Positions 40,611-50,298 of a DNA stretch of 64,000 nucleotides are shown here, piece after piece. The DNA comes from Oleiagrimonas soli (GTDB lineage: Bacteria; Pseudomonadota; Gammaproteobacteria; Xanthomonadales; Rhodanobacteraceae). The DNA lies in contig NZ_KN196470.1 of NCBI RefSeq assembly GCF_000761445.1, positions 1,720,823 through 1,784,822 on the forward strand, read 5' to 3'. The notes beneath the pieces were generated by a model. The model saw only the letters and a list, made by a program, of their open reading frames with translations, searched no databases and was not told the origin of the DNA. Each line of letters opens with the position of its first letter. Position 1 is the first letter of the stretch. Position numbers and translations under genes: made by a program.

Positions 40611-41051
40611 TCAGGAGCCGTCCGAATCGCTGTTGTCGCCATTGTGATTCTTGTCGCCGCGGGTGCCGTTGCTCGGCGCTTCGATATGGTACTTCTTGGC
40701 CTGATCCAGCAGTTCCTGTTCCTTGCTGGCGTTCTGGCCGTAGTACGTGCCCTCGGTACGGGCAAGCGCGCCGTACTCGAAGTACAGGCTGAGCTTGTGT
40801 TCCACGACCTTCTTGCCGCGCAGCTTCGTGGTCTGGATGTAGTCCCAGCGATCGTGATCGAACGGCGAGTTGATCGCGGGCGTACCCAGCAGCGCCAGCA
40901 CCTGGCGTTTGGTCATGCCCGGCTTGAGCTGATCGAGGTCTTTCTTCTCGATCAGGTTCCCCTGCTGGATGGCCGGCTTGTAGACCAGGCCGCAACTTGC
41001 CAGGGAGACGGCGAGGCACGCCAGGAGCAGAGGACGAAAGAGCTTGCGCAT
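40611..41051 (-). CDS. bamE: Outer membrane assembly lipoprotein BamE (OmlA/SmpA)
   Basis: A 146-residue lipoprotein subunit of the BAM complex that inserts beta-barrel proteins. Its signal peptide ends in LASC with Cys20 lipidated. The BamE fold is marked by LKPGMTKRQVLALLGTPAIN and WDYIQTTKLRGKKVVEHKLSLYFEYGAL. A hydrophilic Asn/Asp/Ser-rich tail of about 20 residues follows. It is divergent from fur across an 87-base shared promoter region, a conserved arrangement in Xanthomonads. Confidence 0.95.
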   Translation of the reverse strand: MRKLFRPLLLACLAVSLASCGLVYKPAIQQGNLIEKKDLDQLKPGMTKRQVLALLGTPAINSPFDHDRWDYIQTTKLRGKKVVEHKLSLYFEYGALARTEGTYYGQNASKEQELLDQAKKYHIEAPSNGTRGDKNHNGDNSDSDGS

Positions 41052-41138
41052 GTCGCGAAAATCCGGTTTGGTCCAAAGGGTCGATGATACACTACGTGTG
41101 CCACCACAAGGCGTTCAAATCGCTCTGGGAATCCCGCA

Positions 41139-41558
41139 ATGGATCAGGAATCGCTAGAACTTCGCAAGGCCGGCCTGAAGGTCACCCACCCTCGCATGCG
41201 CATCCTGCATCTGTTCGAGGAATCACCTCGGCGTCACCTGACGGCCGAGGACATCTATCGTCAGCTGCTGGACAGCCAGGAAGACATCGGTCTGGCCACG
41301 GTGTATCGCGTACTCACGCAGTTCGAGGCTGCCGGCATCCTGATCAAGCATAACTTCGAGGGCGGGCAGGCCGTCTTCGAACTCGATCGCGGCCAGCATC
41401 ACGACCACATGATCGACGTAGACAGCGGAAAGGTGATCGAGTTCGTCAGCGACGAAATCGAGAAGCTGCAGCACGAGATCGCCGAACGCCACGGCTACGA
41501 GATCCAGGACCACAGTCTGGTGCTGTACGTGCGTTCGAAGGGCAGCAAGAAGAAGTAG
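41139..41558 (+). CDS. fur: Ferric uptake regulator Fur
   Basis: A 139-residue iron-responsive repressor. The DNA-binding domain has LKVTHPRMRILHLFEE and GLATVYRVLTQFEAAGIL; the metal site is HHDH at 87-90. The usual ICLDCG zinc motif is IDVDSG here, so both cysteines are replaced (Asp93, Ser96), and no C-terminal cysteine pair exists. This fits Xanthomonad Fur proteins rather than a damaged gene. It is divergent from bamE. The ATG at 41139 follows GGGAA; a weak terminator may lie at 41559-41608. Confidence 0.96.
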   Translation: MDQESLELRKAGLKVTHPRMRILHLFEESPRRHLTAEDIYRQLLDSQEDIGLATVYRVLTQFEAAGILIKHNFEGGQAVFELDRGQHHDHMIDVDSGKVIEFVSDEIEKLQHEIAERHGYEIQDHSLVLYVRSKGSKKK

Positions 41559-41608
41559 GCGGAACCGCCGAGGGCCTGGCGCGGGCGAGGTGCCTCGGTC
41601 CGCGTTTT
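41559..41608 (+). terminator. Possible terminator of fur
   Basis: GCGGA and CCGAGG pair with CCTCGG and TCCGC across a long loop, followed by GTTTTCC. The stem is interrupted and the T run is only four, so this is tentative. Confidence 0.4.
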
Positions 41609-41619
41609 CCATTCCCTGG

Positions 41620-41661
41620 AAAATAAAAGGCCGCGGAAGAACTCCATGTTCTTCGCGCGGC
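41620..41661 (-). terminator. Strong minus-strand terminator with AUGGA loop
   Basis: Read on the minus strand, GCCGCG plus a 7-bp GAAGAAC/GTTCTTC stem (one bulged base) closes the loop ATGGA and is followed by CTTTTATTTT. No minus-strand protein gene ends here; the kinase gene ends 260 bases upstream and has its own hairpin. This implies a separate transcript. Confidence 0.75.
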
Positions 41662-41860
41662 TCAAGCCGGTTGCGACCCGGCGGCGCGTCACTGCGCATC
41701 CGGACGATCCATCTCCGGCAGACCCGATTCCCTCCGGGCCGTTGAACCAACCGTCCCCACGATTGGCTCGGATCGCCGCTAGGCGGCGACTCCCCCACAA
41801 CGTTGGAGCCAGCTTAGCCACGTTAACGGTCCATGAATATCGGAAAATTTCCTAGCCGCC
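41620..41860 (-). ncRNA. Candidate small RNA between fur and the sensor kinase gene
   Basis: The 361-base gap 41559-41919 has no credible protein gene. On the minus strand it ends in a strong intrinsic terminator and contains a GCCGCC/GGCGGC-type hairpin (about 41778-41796) and a GGCTC/GAGCC long-range pairing. About ten GGA triplets occur in 240 bases, three as ATGGA, one of them in the terminator loop, which is the layout bound by CsrA/RsmA. No clear promoter could be fixed, so the 5' end (about 41860) is a guess, and it might instead be a long kinase 3' tail. Confidence 0.45.
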
Positions 41861-41878
41861 GCACCGCGATGCAAAAGT

Positions 41879-41903
41879 CCATGCAAACCATCACCTTGCA
41901 TGG
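41879..41903 (-). repeat. Hairpin after the sensor kinase gene
   Basis: CCATGCAA/TTGCATGG with a 9-base loop lies 17 bases after the kinase stop. On the minus strand ACTTTTGC follows, a poor T-tract, so termination would be partial. Confidence 0.45.
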
Positions 41904-41919
41904 TTCCTTCGCGTGAAAA

Positions 41920-43518
41920 TCAGGCCTCTCGGCCGCTGGCCGGGAGCAGGATGCGGAGGCGGGTACCGTTTTCGCTGATGTGGATGCGCAGTGTCCCGCC
42001 GAGCGCGGTGACGCGGTCGCGCATGCTCTGCAATCCATGACCGCCACGACGCCCGCCGCCGGTGCCCGGCGTGCCACTGCCGAGGCCGACGCCGTCGTCG
42101 CGCATGTCCAGCGCGACCATGCGCCGCCCGTTGCGCTTGCCGCTCAGCACGCGAAGCATGAAGTGGCTGGCCATCGCGTGGCGCACGGTGTTGGTGGCGG
42201 CCTCCTGCACCACGCGGTAGACGGTGATGCGGGTGTCTTCGTCGAGATCCTGCAGATTGCCGCGCAGGTCCAGGTGATAGGCGACGCCGGCCGTCTTCAG
42301 CAGATCGCGGATCGGTCCGTCTTCGAGCGCGCGGGCCAGGCCGAATTCGTCCAGCACCGTCGGGCGCAGGCTGTTGAGCAGGCGACGCACGGCGGCGCGC
42401 ATGTGGGCGAGGATGTCGTTGATGGAGGTGGAGACGTCGGACAGCCCGGCTTCGCGCAGACGGGTCTGCGCCAGTTTCACGCGGGTCTGGATGGCGGTCA
42501 GGTTCTGGCCCAGTTCGTCGTGTAGTTCGGCAGCGACATAACGGCGTTGCTGTTCCTCGGTGCGCAGATTGCGACGCGCGACTTCGCTGAGCTGGCGCGC
42601 CAGCTGGTCGAGACGACGGTTCGCGCCCTCCAGCCGCGCGTTCTGCACCGACAAGCGCCGACTGCTTCGACGCAACGCATCGGAGGCCGCGCCGAGCACC
42701 AGCGCGCCCGTGCCGGCCACGGCCAGGAACAGCAGCGATTCGGTGGCGGGGAACTGATGCATGTCGGCACGCGTGAATGCCATCATGCCGCCGTTGATCA
42801 GCACCATCGCGAACACCGCGCCGCGCCAGCCGTTGCGGAAGGCGAACAGCAGCACCGGCACCAGCGCGAGAATGCGCGCAAAGCCGGGCAGCGGCGGTGA
42901 ACTCTTCAGCATCACCAGCAGCAGCGCCAGGATCGGCAGCAGCACGAACAGCGCTTCAAGCAGGGTTCGGGTGATTTCCTGACGCTCGGGCGGCTCGCGC
43001 ACCGCCATGATCATGATCGGCACGATCAGCAGGCTGCCCAGATACTCGCGCAGCAGCTCGCTGCCGATGACGCTGCCCAGGCTCTGCAGCGCCATCTGCG
43101 GATGGATCAGATTGCTCAGCGCGCAGCAGAACAGCGTGTTGACGAAGGCCGTCAGCAGCGCGGCGGCCAGCAGTCGTGCGACATCTTCGGGCATGCGCAG
43201 GGTGGCTTTGAGGCCGAACCGACGCAGCGCCGCGATGCAACCGCCGACCACCAGCACGGCGGCGGCATCGTTGGTGATGAAGTGGTGCAGCCAGGCCGTC
43301 TCGTCGACCGAGCCGATGCGGAACATCAGGTGCGCCGCCCATTCGCCGGCGATCAACCATGGCCAATGCCGCGGGCGTGCAAGCAATAGCGCGCCGAAAC
43401 GCAGGCCCGGTGGGATCATCCACTGCGGGGCGACATAGTTGAGCAACAGGAGCCACGTGACGCAGTACAGTACGCCCAGCAGCGGACCCCGGCTCCAGGT
43501 TGGAGAAGACAGGCGCAT
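41920..43518 (-). CDS. Membrane sensor histidine kinase with MASE1-like input domain
   Basis: A 532-residue kinase. Residues 1 to about 285 form an integral membrane sensor of roughly eight helices resembling MASE1, then a coiled stretch, a HisKA_3 dimerisation domain with the phosphoacceptor His in ELHDELGQNLTAIQ (near 335) and a HATPase_c domain with the N box VQEAATNTVRHA and a G-rich lid (about 455-525). This is the NarX/UhpB class. The ATG at 43518 is preferred to a TTG one codon earlier. It is divergent from a LuxR-type regulator, its likely partner. The signal is unknown. Confidence 0.9.
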   Translation of the reverse strand: MRLSSPTWSRGPLLGVLYCVTWLLLLNYVAPQWMIPPGLRFGALLLARPRHWPWLIAGEWAAHLMFRIGSVDETAWLHHFITNDAAAVLVVGGCIAALRRFGLKATLRMPEDVARLLAAALLTAFVNTLFCCALSNLIHPQMALQSLGSVIGSELLREYLGSLLIVPIMIMAVREPPERQEITRTLLEALFVLLPILALLLVMLKSSPPLPGFARILALVPVLLFAFRNGWRGAVFAMVLINGGMMAFTRADMHQFPATESLLFLAVAGTGALVLGAASDALRRSSRRLSVQNARLEGANRRLDQLARQLSEVARRNLRTEEQQRRYVAAELHDELGQNLTAIQTRVKLAQTRLREAGLSDVSTSINDILAHMRAAVRRLLNSLRPTVLDEFGLARALEDGPIRDLLKTAGVAYHLDLRGNLQDLDEDTRITVYRVVQEAATNTVRHAMASHFMLRVLSGKRNGRRMVALDMRDDGVGLGSGTPGTGGGRRGGHGLQSMRDRVTALGGTLRIHISENGTRLRILLPASGREA

Positions 43519-43597
43519 CAACGGGGCAGTTTACATGCGAGCGTGCACTGCGCCACGCTCGCGTCCTTGCTCAAGGGATTGGAGGTAGAGTCACCGC

Positions 43598-44227
43598 ATG
43601 TACCGCATTGTTCTGGTCGACGACCACGCCATTGTCCGTGAAGGCTTCAAGAGCCTGATCGAGATCGAACCCGACCTCGAGGTCACGGCCGAGTGCTGCA
43701 ACGCGGACGAGGCGGTCGAGGCGGTCTCGCGCGCGGCGCCCGACCTGATCGCGCTAGATTTGTCGCTGCCCGACGCCAGCGGATTGCCGCTGGTCGAGCA
43801 TCTGCTCAGCATCGCGCCGAAGACGCGGGTGGTGATTCTCAGCATGCATGACAGCGAACCCTACGTGTCCGAAGCACTGCGTCGCGGCGCCAGTGGCTAC
43901 GTGACCAAGGGCGCGGCGCCGGAGGAGCTGGTTGCCGGCTTGCGCGCGGTGATGCAGGGCAAGCAATACGTCAGTTCCGATGTGGCCCGCCGGCGCTCGG
44001 TGCAGTCGCGCGAGGAAAGCGATCCGCTGCTGCGCCTGACGGCTCGCGAACGCGAGGTGTTTCTGCTGCTGGCCGAAGGCAAGACGCCGAAGCAGGCCGC
44101 CGCCGCGCTCGGCATCGGGCAGAAAACGGTCTACATCCATCGCGCCAGCCTGATGAGCAAGCTCGGCGCCGGTTCAGAGCTGGACCTGTATCGTCTGGCC
44201 ATCGAACGCGGCTATCTCAAGGCATGA
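43598..44227 (+). CDS. NarL/FixJ-family response regulator
   Basis: A 209-residue regulator with an N-terminal receiver (Asp8, Asp9, phosphoacceptor Asp54, Lys in GYVTKG) and a C-terminal LuxR-type helix-turn-helix (LTAREREVFLLLAEGKTPKQAAAALGIGQKTVYIHRASLMSKL, residues about 145-190). It resembles UhpA/UvrY regulators. It is transcribed away from the adjacent kinase gene with 79 bases between, so the pair likely forms one two-component system and may control the shared region. Target genes are unknown. Confidence 0.93.
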   Translation: MYRIVLVDDHAIVREGFKSLIEIEPDLEVTAECCNADEAVEAVSRAAPDLIALDLSLPDASGLPLVEHLLSIAPKTRVVILSMHDSEPYVSEALRRGASGYVTKGAAPEELVAGLRAVMQGKQYVSSDVARRRSVQSREESDPLLRLTAREREVFLLLAEGKTPKQAAAALGIGQKTVYIHRASLMSKLGAGSELDLYRLAIERGYLKA

Positions 44228-44261
44228 GCCGCGTTGCAGGCAGCGAAGCGGAGACACACGC

Positions 44262-44639
44262 ATGATCGAACAGATGAACGACCTTCCCGCCGGCGCGGTG
44301 GGATTCACGGCCCACGGCGAGGTCACCGCGGACGATTACGAGAACATCATCGTGCCCGACCTCGAGGCGATGTTCGCGTTGCGCGACAAGGTGCGCCTGC
44401 TGTACCACTTCGCCGACGACTTCAGCGGTTTCGAGACTCGTGCGATGTGGGACGACGCCAAGCTCGGTCTGCGGCATTTCAGCGGCTTCGAGCGCGTGGC
44501 GATCGTGGGCGACGTGGGCTGGATCAAGGCGACCGTGCCGGCGATCAGCGCACTGTTGCCGGGCGAGTTCCGCAGCTTCGACGGCAGCGAGCTGGCCGCC
44601 GCCCGCGCCTGGTTGCTGGATGGGCTCGGCAGCGACTGA
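44262..44639 (+). CDS. SpoIIAA-like (STAS-related) protein
   Basis: A 125-residue soluble protein of the SpoIIAA-like family (DUF3478). Characteristic parts are VGFTAHGEVTADDYENIIVPDLEAM, LLYHFADDFSGFE and FERVAIVGDVGWI. These proteins adopt a STAS fold that can bind lipids or nucleotides, but lack the phosphorylated serine context of anti-anti-sigma factors; the function is unknown. It begins 34 bases after the response regulator in the same direction and is probably co-transcribed. Confidence 0.87.
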   Translation: MIEQMNDLPAGAVGFTAHGEVTADDYENIIVPDLEAMFALRDKVRLLYHFADDFSGFETRAMWDDAKLGLRHFSGFERVAIVGDVGWIKATVPAISALLPGEFRSFDGSELAAARAWLLDGLGSD

Positions 44640-44717
44640 AAGCGCGGCCGGCATTTGCTATCCTCGCCGCCTTTGCCCGGCATGCCGTCGGGCGAAGCCA
44701 ACGTACGGAACACCATC

Positions 44718-45849
44718 ATGATCGAGACCAATCCGATCCTTGCGCAGATCGCGGACCTCAAGAGCCGCGTCGAGGCGCTCAGGGGGTTTCTTTGACTACC
44801 CGGGCAAGCGTGAACGCTTAGAGGAAGTCAGCCGCGAACTGGAAGATCCCGCGATCTGGGACGACCCGACGCGTGCACAGGACCTGGGCCGCGAGCGCGC
44901 GCGCCTGGACCAGATCGTCACCGGCATCGACGGCCTGACTTCGGGGCTTTCCGATGCCGGCGAATTGCTGGAGCTGGCGGCCGACGACGGCGACGAGGAC
45001 ACCGTGCGCTCCATCCAGGACGATGTCGGCGCCTTGGCTCGCCGTGTCGATCAGCTCGAATTCCAGCGCATGTTCTCCGGCCAGATGGACGCCAACAACG
45101 CGTTCGTCGATATCCAGGCCGGCGCTGGCGGCACCGAAGCCCAGGACTGGGCGGAAATGCTGCTGCGCATGTACCTGCGCTGGTGCGAGCACCGCGGCTG
45201 GAAGACCGAGCTGCTGGAAGTTTCCGGCGGCGAAGTGGCGGGCATCAAGTCGGCCACGCTGCGCGTCGAGGGCGACTACGCCTATGGCTGGCTGAAGACC
45301 GAGATCGGCGTGCATCGTCTGGTGCGCAAGAGTCCGTTCGATTCGGACAACCGACGTCACACCAGTTTCACCTCGGTGTTCGTCTCGCCCGAGGTCGACG
45401 ACAGCATCGACATCGACATCAATCCGGCCGACCTCAAGACCGACGTCTATCGTTCGTCCGGCGCGGGCGGTCAGCACGTCAACAAGACCGAGTCCGCGGT
45501 CCGCATCACCCATGTGCCGAGCGGGGTGGTCGTCGCCTGTCAGACCGAGCGCAGCCAGCACGCCAACCGCGATCGCGCGATGAAGATGCTGGCGGCCAAG
45601 CTGTACGAGCTGGAAATCCAGAAGCGCAACGCCGAGAAGGATGCGCTGGAAGCGACCAAGTCGGACATCGGCTGGGGCAGCCAGATCCGCAACTACGTGC
45701 TGGACCAGTCGCGCATCAAGGACCTGCGTACCGGCATCGAACGCAGCGATACGCAGCGTGTGCTGGATGGCGATCTCGACGAATTCGTCGAAGGCGCCCT
45801 GAAGTCGGGTCTGGAAGCCGGCGCCAAGCGCGCCGACGCCACCGCCTGA
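44718..45849 (+). CDS. prfB: Peptide chain release factor 2, with programmed +1 frameshift
   Basis: A 376-residue RF2 that terminates translation at UGA and UAA. The first 25 codons (44718-44792) run into an in-frame TGA at 44793; the rest is in the +1 frame from GAC at 44794. The recoding signal AGGGGG-TTT-CTT-TGA-C is intact, so the full protein is made only when RF2 is scarce. The SPF specificity tripeptide ([12 protein letters not shown]) and the peptidyl-tRNA hydrolysis motif GGQ at 250-252 ([12 protein letters not shown]) are present. The break is regulatory, not a mutation. Confidence 0.97.
44781..44796 (+). promoter_or_regulatory. Programmed +1 frameshift site of prfB
   Basis: The internal Shine-Dalgarno-like AGGGGG (44781-44786) lies three bases before the slippery CTT-TGA-C (44790-44796). 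The UGA (44793-44795) is the stop that RF2 itself reads, giving autoregulation. Confidence 0.95.
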
Positions 45850-45855
45850 TCGAGC

Positions 45856-45886
45856 GGGCCGCCGCGTGCGTTGCGCGCGGCGGCCC
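45856..45886. repeat. GC-rich stem-loop between prfB and the convergent secreted-protein gene
   Basis: GGGCCGCCGCG and CGCGGCGGCCC (11 bp) flank a 9-base loop. It has no T-tract. It lies between two convergent stops and may act as an mRNA 3' end for either gene. Confidence 0.5.
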
Positions 45887-45910
45887 GGACGACATCCCGA
45901 TCGTGCATGT

Positions 45911-46696
45911 TCATTCGGGCGTCGACAGGTCCGGTCGATGCACGTAGATCGCCATGCTGCGCTCGTCGATCGCCAGCGCGAAGCTCTGCCACAGGTCCTT
46001 CGCGGCCTTCTCCGACCCCAGCGACTTGGCCACGACCTTCATCAGGCTCGGGTCGGGTTCTTCCATGTCGGCGAGGTTCTTCATCGGCAGCACCACGTTC
46101 ATGCCGCCCTTGCCGCCGATGGTGTAGTCGATGCCGAAGCTGTGCGGCCACTTGGCGTCGGTGGCGGCCTTGTGGATCTTGCTCAGCACGTTCTTGACGG
46201 TCTCGTTGCTGCCGGGCTTGAAGTGGTAGGTGTACACGGCGAAGTAGCGGTAGCCCTTGTCCGGCATCCAGTGACTGTGCTTGGTGTCGTAGGCGGCGAA
46301 ATAGTGCTCCGCGTGGCGCACGTGCGGCGCGACGTCCTGCATGTAGCGCGGCCCGGCCTGGTGCGTCATCGACCACTCGCGGTTGGTGTCGTAGTCGGCC
46401 CAGGCGTGTTCGCCCGAGCGGATCACGTAGTGTTCGAGGTCGGGACCGACGATCGGCTGGTAGACGTCCCAGCGCGTGTTCTCGCCCTGCGCCTTGCGCC
46501 AGGCGGCATGTTGCTTGATGGCGGCCTCCAGGGCCGGCGCGTCGCCACGCTTGCTCCACAGCACCCACTCGGAGGTGATGTTGCGGTGACTGGCGTCGTC
46601 GCTCTTTTCGTCGGCGGCGGATACGGTAGTCGACGCGGTTGCGGCGATCAGTGCCAGCAGGGCGATCAAAAGGGTCGTGCGGAAACGGAATTTCAT
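45911..46696 (-). CDS. Secreted protein of unknown function
   Basis: A 261-residue protein with a Sec signal peptide (MKFRFRTTLLIALLALIAATAS, cleavage near SAADE, residue 28). The mature part is rich in His, Trp and Tyr (SEWVLWSKRGDAPALEAAIKQ, HAEHYFAAYDTKHSHWMPDKG, YRYFAVYTYHFKPGSN) and its repeated short strands hint at a dimeric alpha/beta-barrel fold, but I do not recognise a family. A good GAGGAGG precedes the ATG at 46696. It is a single gene between prfB and lysS. Confidence 0.75.
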   Translation of the reverse strand: MKFRFRTTLLIALLALIAATASTTVSAADEKSDDASHRNITSEWVLWSKRGDAPALEAAIKQHAAWRKAQGENTRWDVYQPIVGPDLEHYVIRSGEHAWADYDTNREWSMTHQAGPRYMQDVAPHVRHAEHYFAAYDTKHSHWMPDKGYRYFAVYTYHFKPGSNETVKNVLSKIHKAATDAKWPHSFGIDYTIGGKGGMNVVLPMKNLADMEEPDPSLMKVVAKSLGSEKAAKDLWQSFALAIDERSMAIYVHRPDLSTPE

Positions 46697-46847
46697 CGTG
46701 CTTCCTCCTCGGTAGGTAGAACCGGGCGTCGCATCGATGCTCCGAAGGACCCCATCGCTACAGGCTTGCGCGCGGGATCGCGCCTCGCAATGCGGTAAAC
46801 GGTCTATGTCCAATCGACGGCCGCGATGCAGCCATCCGGCCGAGGCT

Positions 46848-46875
46848 TTGTGAAGCGCCGCTGCTCGCATACACT
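46848..46875 (+). promoter_or_regulatory. Promoter of lysS
   Basis: TTGTGA (46848-46853), a 16-base spacer and TACACT (46870-46875) precede the lysS ATG by about 30 bases. Confidence 0.6.
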
Positions 46876-46905
46876 GCGCAGTTCCAGTTGGTACAGGCTC
46901 CCCCC

Positions 46906-48462
<1,557 letters not shown>

Positions 48463-48545
48463 GCGAATCGGCGCGCTTGACGGTGCTCGCGGTGCAGGTC
48501 TAGCTTCGGCGTATCGTCAGGACGATGTGTCGCGGGAGTGGAACG

Positions 48546-49436
48546 ATGTCCGATCGAGGACGCGGTCGAAAAGGAATTCCAAAGGTCAGCGACATGGGCG
48601 TCGACAAGCGGCATTCGTCCATCAAGAAGAAGCGCTCCGCTTCCATGTCGGAGTCGTCGGCGAAACGGCGGAGCAGGACTCCGATCAGCAATGAGGATTA
48701 TCGCGCGCTGCTCGATCTGGGCAACAAGCAGCCGACCATCAACATGACCGGCGGCGTCGGCATCCCCGGCCCACGCAAGTTGAACGATGTCACCGCGTAT
48801 GCTGCGCTCGACTTTGCCAAGATTCCGCAGCAGACGGGAGCGATCCTGGACATGTCCGCCGCGGTGCGCGGACACGGCGACATCGAGTCGGTCCGCGAGC
48901 AGGTCAAGACGGTCAATCGCAAGGTCGAGTTCGCTCCGGATCAGATGGGCATGCATTCCCTGCATGTCGGCAACGACATCGCCGCCGTCTGGAACAGTCG
49001 CGTGAAGGACAAGAGCAAGGTCTACGATTATCCCGACCTCGCCAAGAGTCTCGATCGGCGTCTGGAGCATCCGGGCAGCGGCAAGAAGACCTATTGGGCG
49101 TCGGAAGCGCCTCTGGAAGAGCGCCGCGCGCATGTGGCCACCGGGATGCAGCATCTGATCTCGGGCGATCGGGACGCCGCTGCGTTGTCGTTCGGCCAGG
49201 CCGGTTTGACTCCGCGCGGCCAGAAGTGGGCGCACAAGATGAGCAACCTGATGCTGGCCGAGGTCGGACGCGATCATCACGGCGGTGGCGACGGCAGCCG
49301 CGTGCAGCAGGCACTGGGGCACGTCATCGGCAGCGAGGAACATGCCGGAAAGAGTTTCAGCAAGGTCTTCGTGGACAAGGCCGACAAGTATGCGCCGTTC
49401 GCCAAGCGCAACGGCGCCAAGACTTTCAAAGGATGA
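48546..49436 (+). CDS. Orphan protein, unknown function
   Basis: A 296-residue protein that I do not recognise. The first 50 residues are very basic and Ser-rich (RGRGRKGIPK, SSIKKKRSAS, SAKRRSRT) and look disordered; the rest is soluble with Gly-containing segments (TINMTGGVGIPGPRKLNDVTAY, GMHSLHVGNDIAAVWNSR, RAHVATGMQHLISGD). There is no signal peptide or membrane helix. Start ATG at 48546 with GGGAG; an ATG 23 codons later is possible. A basic disordered leader followed by a compact domain can occur in secreted effectors, but no secretion gene is nearby. GC content is a little lower than its neighbours. Confidence 0.68.
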   Translation: MSDRGRGRKGIPKVSDMGVDKRHSSIKKKRSASMSESSAKRRSRTPISNEDYRALLDLGNKQPTINMTGGVGIPGPRKLNDVTAYAALDFAKIPQQTGAILDMSAAVRGHGDIESVREQVKTVNRKVEFAPDQMGMHSLHVGNDIAAVWNSRVKDKSKVYDYPDLAKSLDRRLEHPGSGKKTYWASEAPLEERRAHVATGMQHLISGDRDAAALSFGQAGLTPRGQKWAHKMSNLMLAEVGRDHHGGGDGSRVQQALGHVIGSEEHAGKSFSKVFVDKADKYAPFAKRNGAKTFKG

Positions 49437-49521
49437 GATCACGGCACGCGACGTGCCTGACCGCCCCATCGCGTACGGCATGCACTAGACTCTGCGGCCC
49501 GAGTTCTTGCGGAGTTCCGCC

Positions 49522-49821
49522 ATGTGGTACGCCATCATCGGTTTCGACCATCCTGAATCCTTGGACAAGCGCAAAGCCGCGCGTCCGGCGCACTTGGCCC
49601 GTCTGCAGGCGTTGCAGGCCGAAGGCCGCATGCGCCTGGCCGGACCGTTTCCCGCCATCGACTCGGCGGAACCGGGGCCGGCGGGCTTCAGCGGCAGCCT
49701 GATCGTCGCCGAATTCGCCTCGCTCGATGCCGCGCGCGCCTGGGCCGATGCCGATCCGTATGTCGAGGCCGGTGTGTACGCGCGCGTCGACGTGCGTCCG
49801 TTCCTGCAGGTGATGCCGTGA
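49522..49821 (+). CDS. YciI-family protein
   Basis: A 99-residue protein of the YciI family, a small alpha/beta dimer related to the dimeric ferredoxin-like barrel. Conserved features are [38 protein letters not shown] and [22 protein letters not shown] with the family His and Asp residues. The function is unknown; the family resembles muconolactone isomerases. GGAG precedes the ATG. Its stop overlaps the bolA start by four bases. Confidence 0.92.
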   Translation: MWYAIIGFDHPESLDKRKAARPAHLARLQALQAEGRMRLAGPFPAIDSAEPGPAGFSGSLIVAEFASLDAARAWADADPYVEAGVYARVDVRPFLQVMP

Positions 49822-50096
49822 GCGCGGAAACCGTCGAGCGCATTCGCACGCGCATCGAACAAGCGCTGCAGCCGCAGTCGCTGGAAGTGCTGGACGAGGG
49901 GCATCTGCATGTCGGCCATGCTGGCGAAGGGCAGGGGCATTACCGTGTGCGCATCACCAGCGCCGCCTTCGCCGGTCTGCTGCCGCTGAAACGGCATCGT
50001 CTGGTCTACGACGCCGTCGGTTCGCTGATGGGCGACGGTATCCATGCGCTGGCGATCGAAGCGCATGCGCCCGGCGAGGCTGCCGCGCACGCTTGA
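49818..50096 (+). CDS. BolA-family protein
   Basis: A 92-residue BolA-like protein ([41 protein letters not shown]). BolA proteins partner monothiol glutaredoxins in iron-sulfur handling and some bind DNA. The conserved His of the RHRLVYDA motif is present. The start GTG at 49818 overlaps the yciI stop as GTGA, so the two are coupled, a common pair in this group. Confidence 0.93.
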   Translation: MSAETVERIRTRIEQALQPQSLEVLDEGHLHVGHAGEGQGHYRVRITSAAFAGLLPLKRHRLVYDAVGSLMGDGIHALAIEAHAPGEAAAHA

Positions 50097-50141
50097 CCGC
50101 GCAAGCATGCGCTTGGGGACGTCGACTATGTGGAAAACGCT

Positions 50142-50177
50142 CTCAAGAAAGTCTTGTAAGACCATGATTTTCTTGAG
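50142..50177 (+). repeat. Nested stem-loop between bolA and smc
   Basis: Outer arms CTCAAGAAA/TTTCTTGAG enclose an inner GTCTT/AAGAC hairpin. The gap 50097-50298 (200 bases) holds only this structure and no good promoter that I can see. It may be a leader element of smc or the end of the bolA transcript. Confidence 0.5.
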
Positions 50178-50298
50178 ACTGCAATTCACGGATTGCGCCT
50201 GCATGACACCCTTGGCACAGTGGCGGCTTGACGTTGCTCCACGAACCGATGAAGCCCGGCGCTGACGACCGGGCGAACTCAAGCGAACACGGACAAGC

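Noticed and set aside
41495-41821. Minus-strand open frame of 108 codons beyond the kinase gene
   Set aside because: It crosses the strong terminator and runs into the end of fur in antisense; no ribosome binding site or family resemblance.
44740-45849. prfB as a shorter, uninterrupted gene in the second frame
   Set aside because: The upstream frame, the AGGGGG-CTTTGAC signal and family alignment show one gene with programmed frameshifting.
50215-50235. A TTGGCAC box before smc resembling a sigma-54 promoter
   Set aside because: The second half (TTGC at the fixed spacing) is absent.
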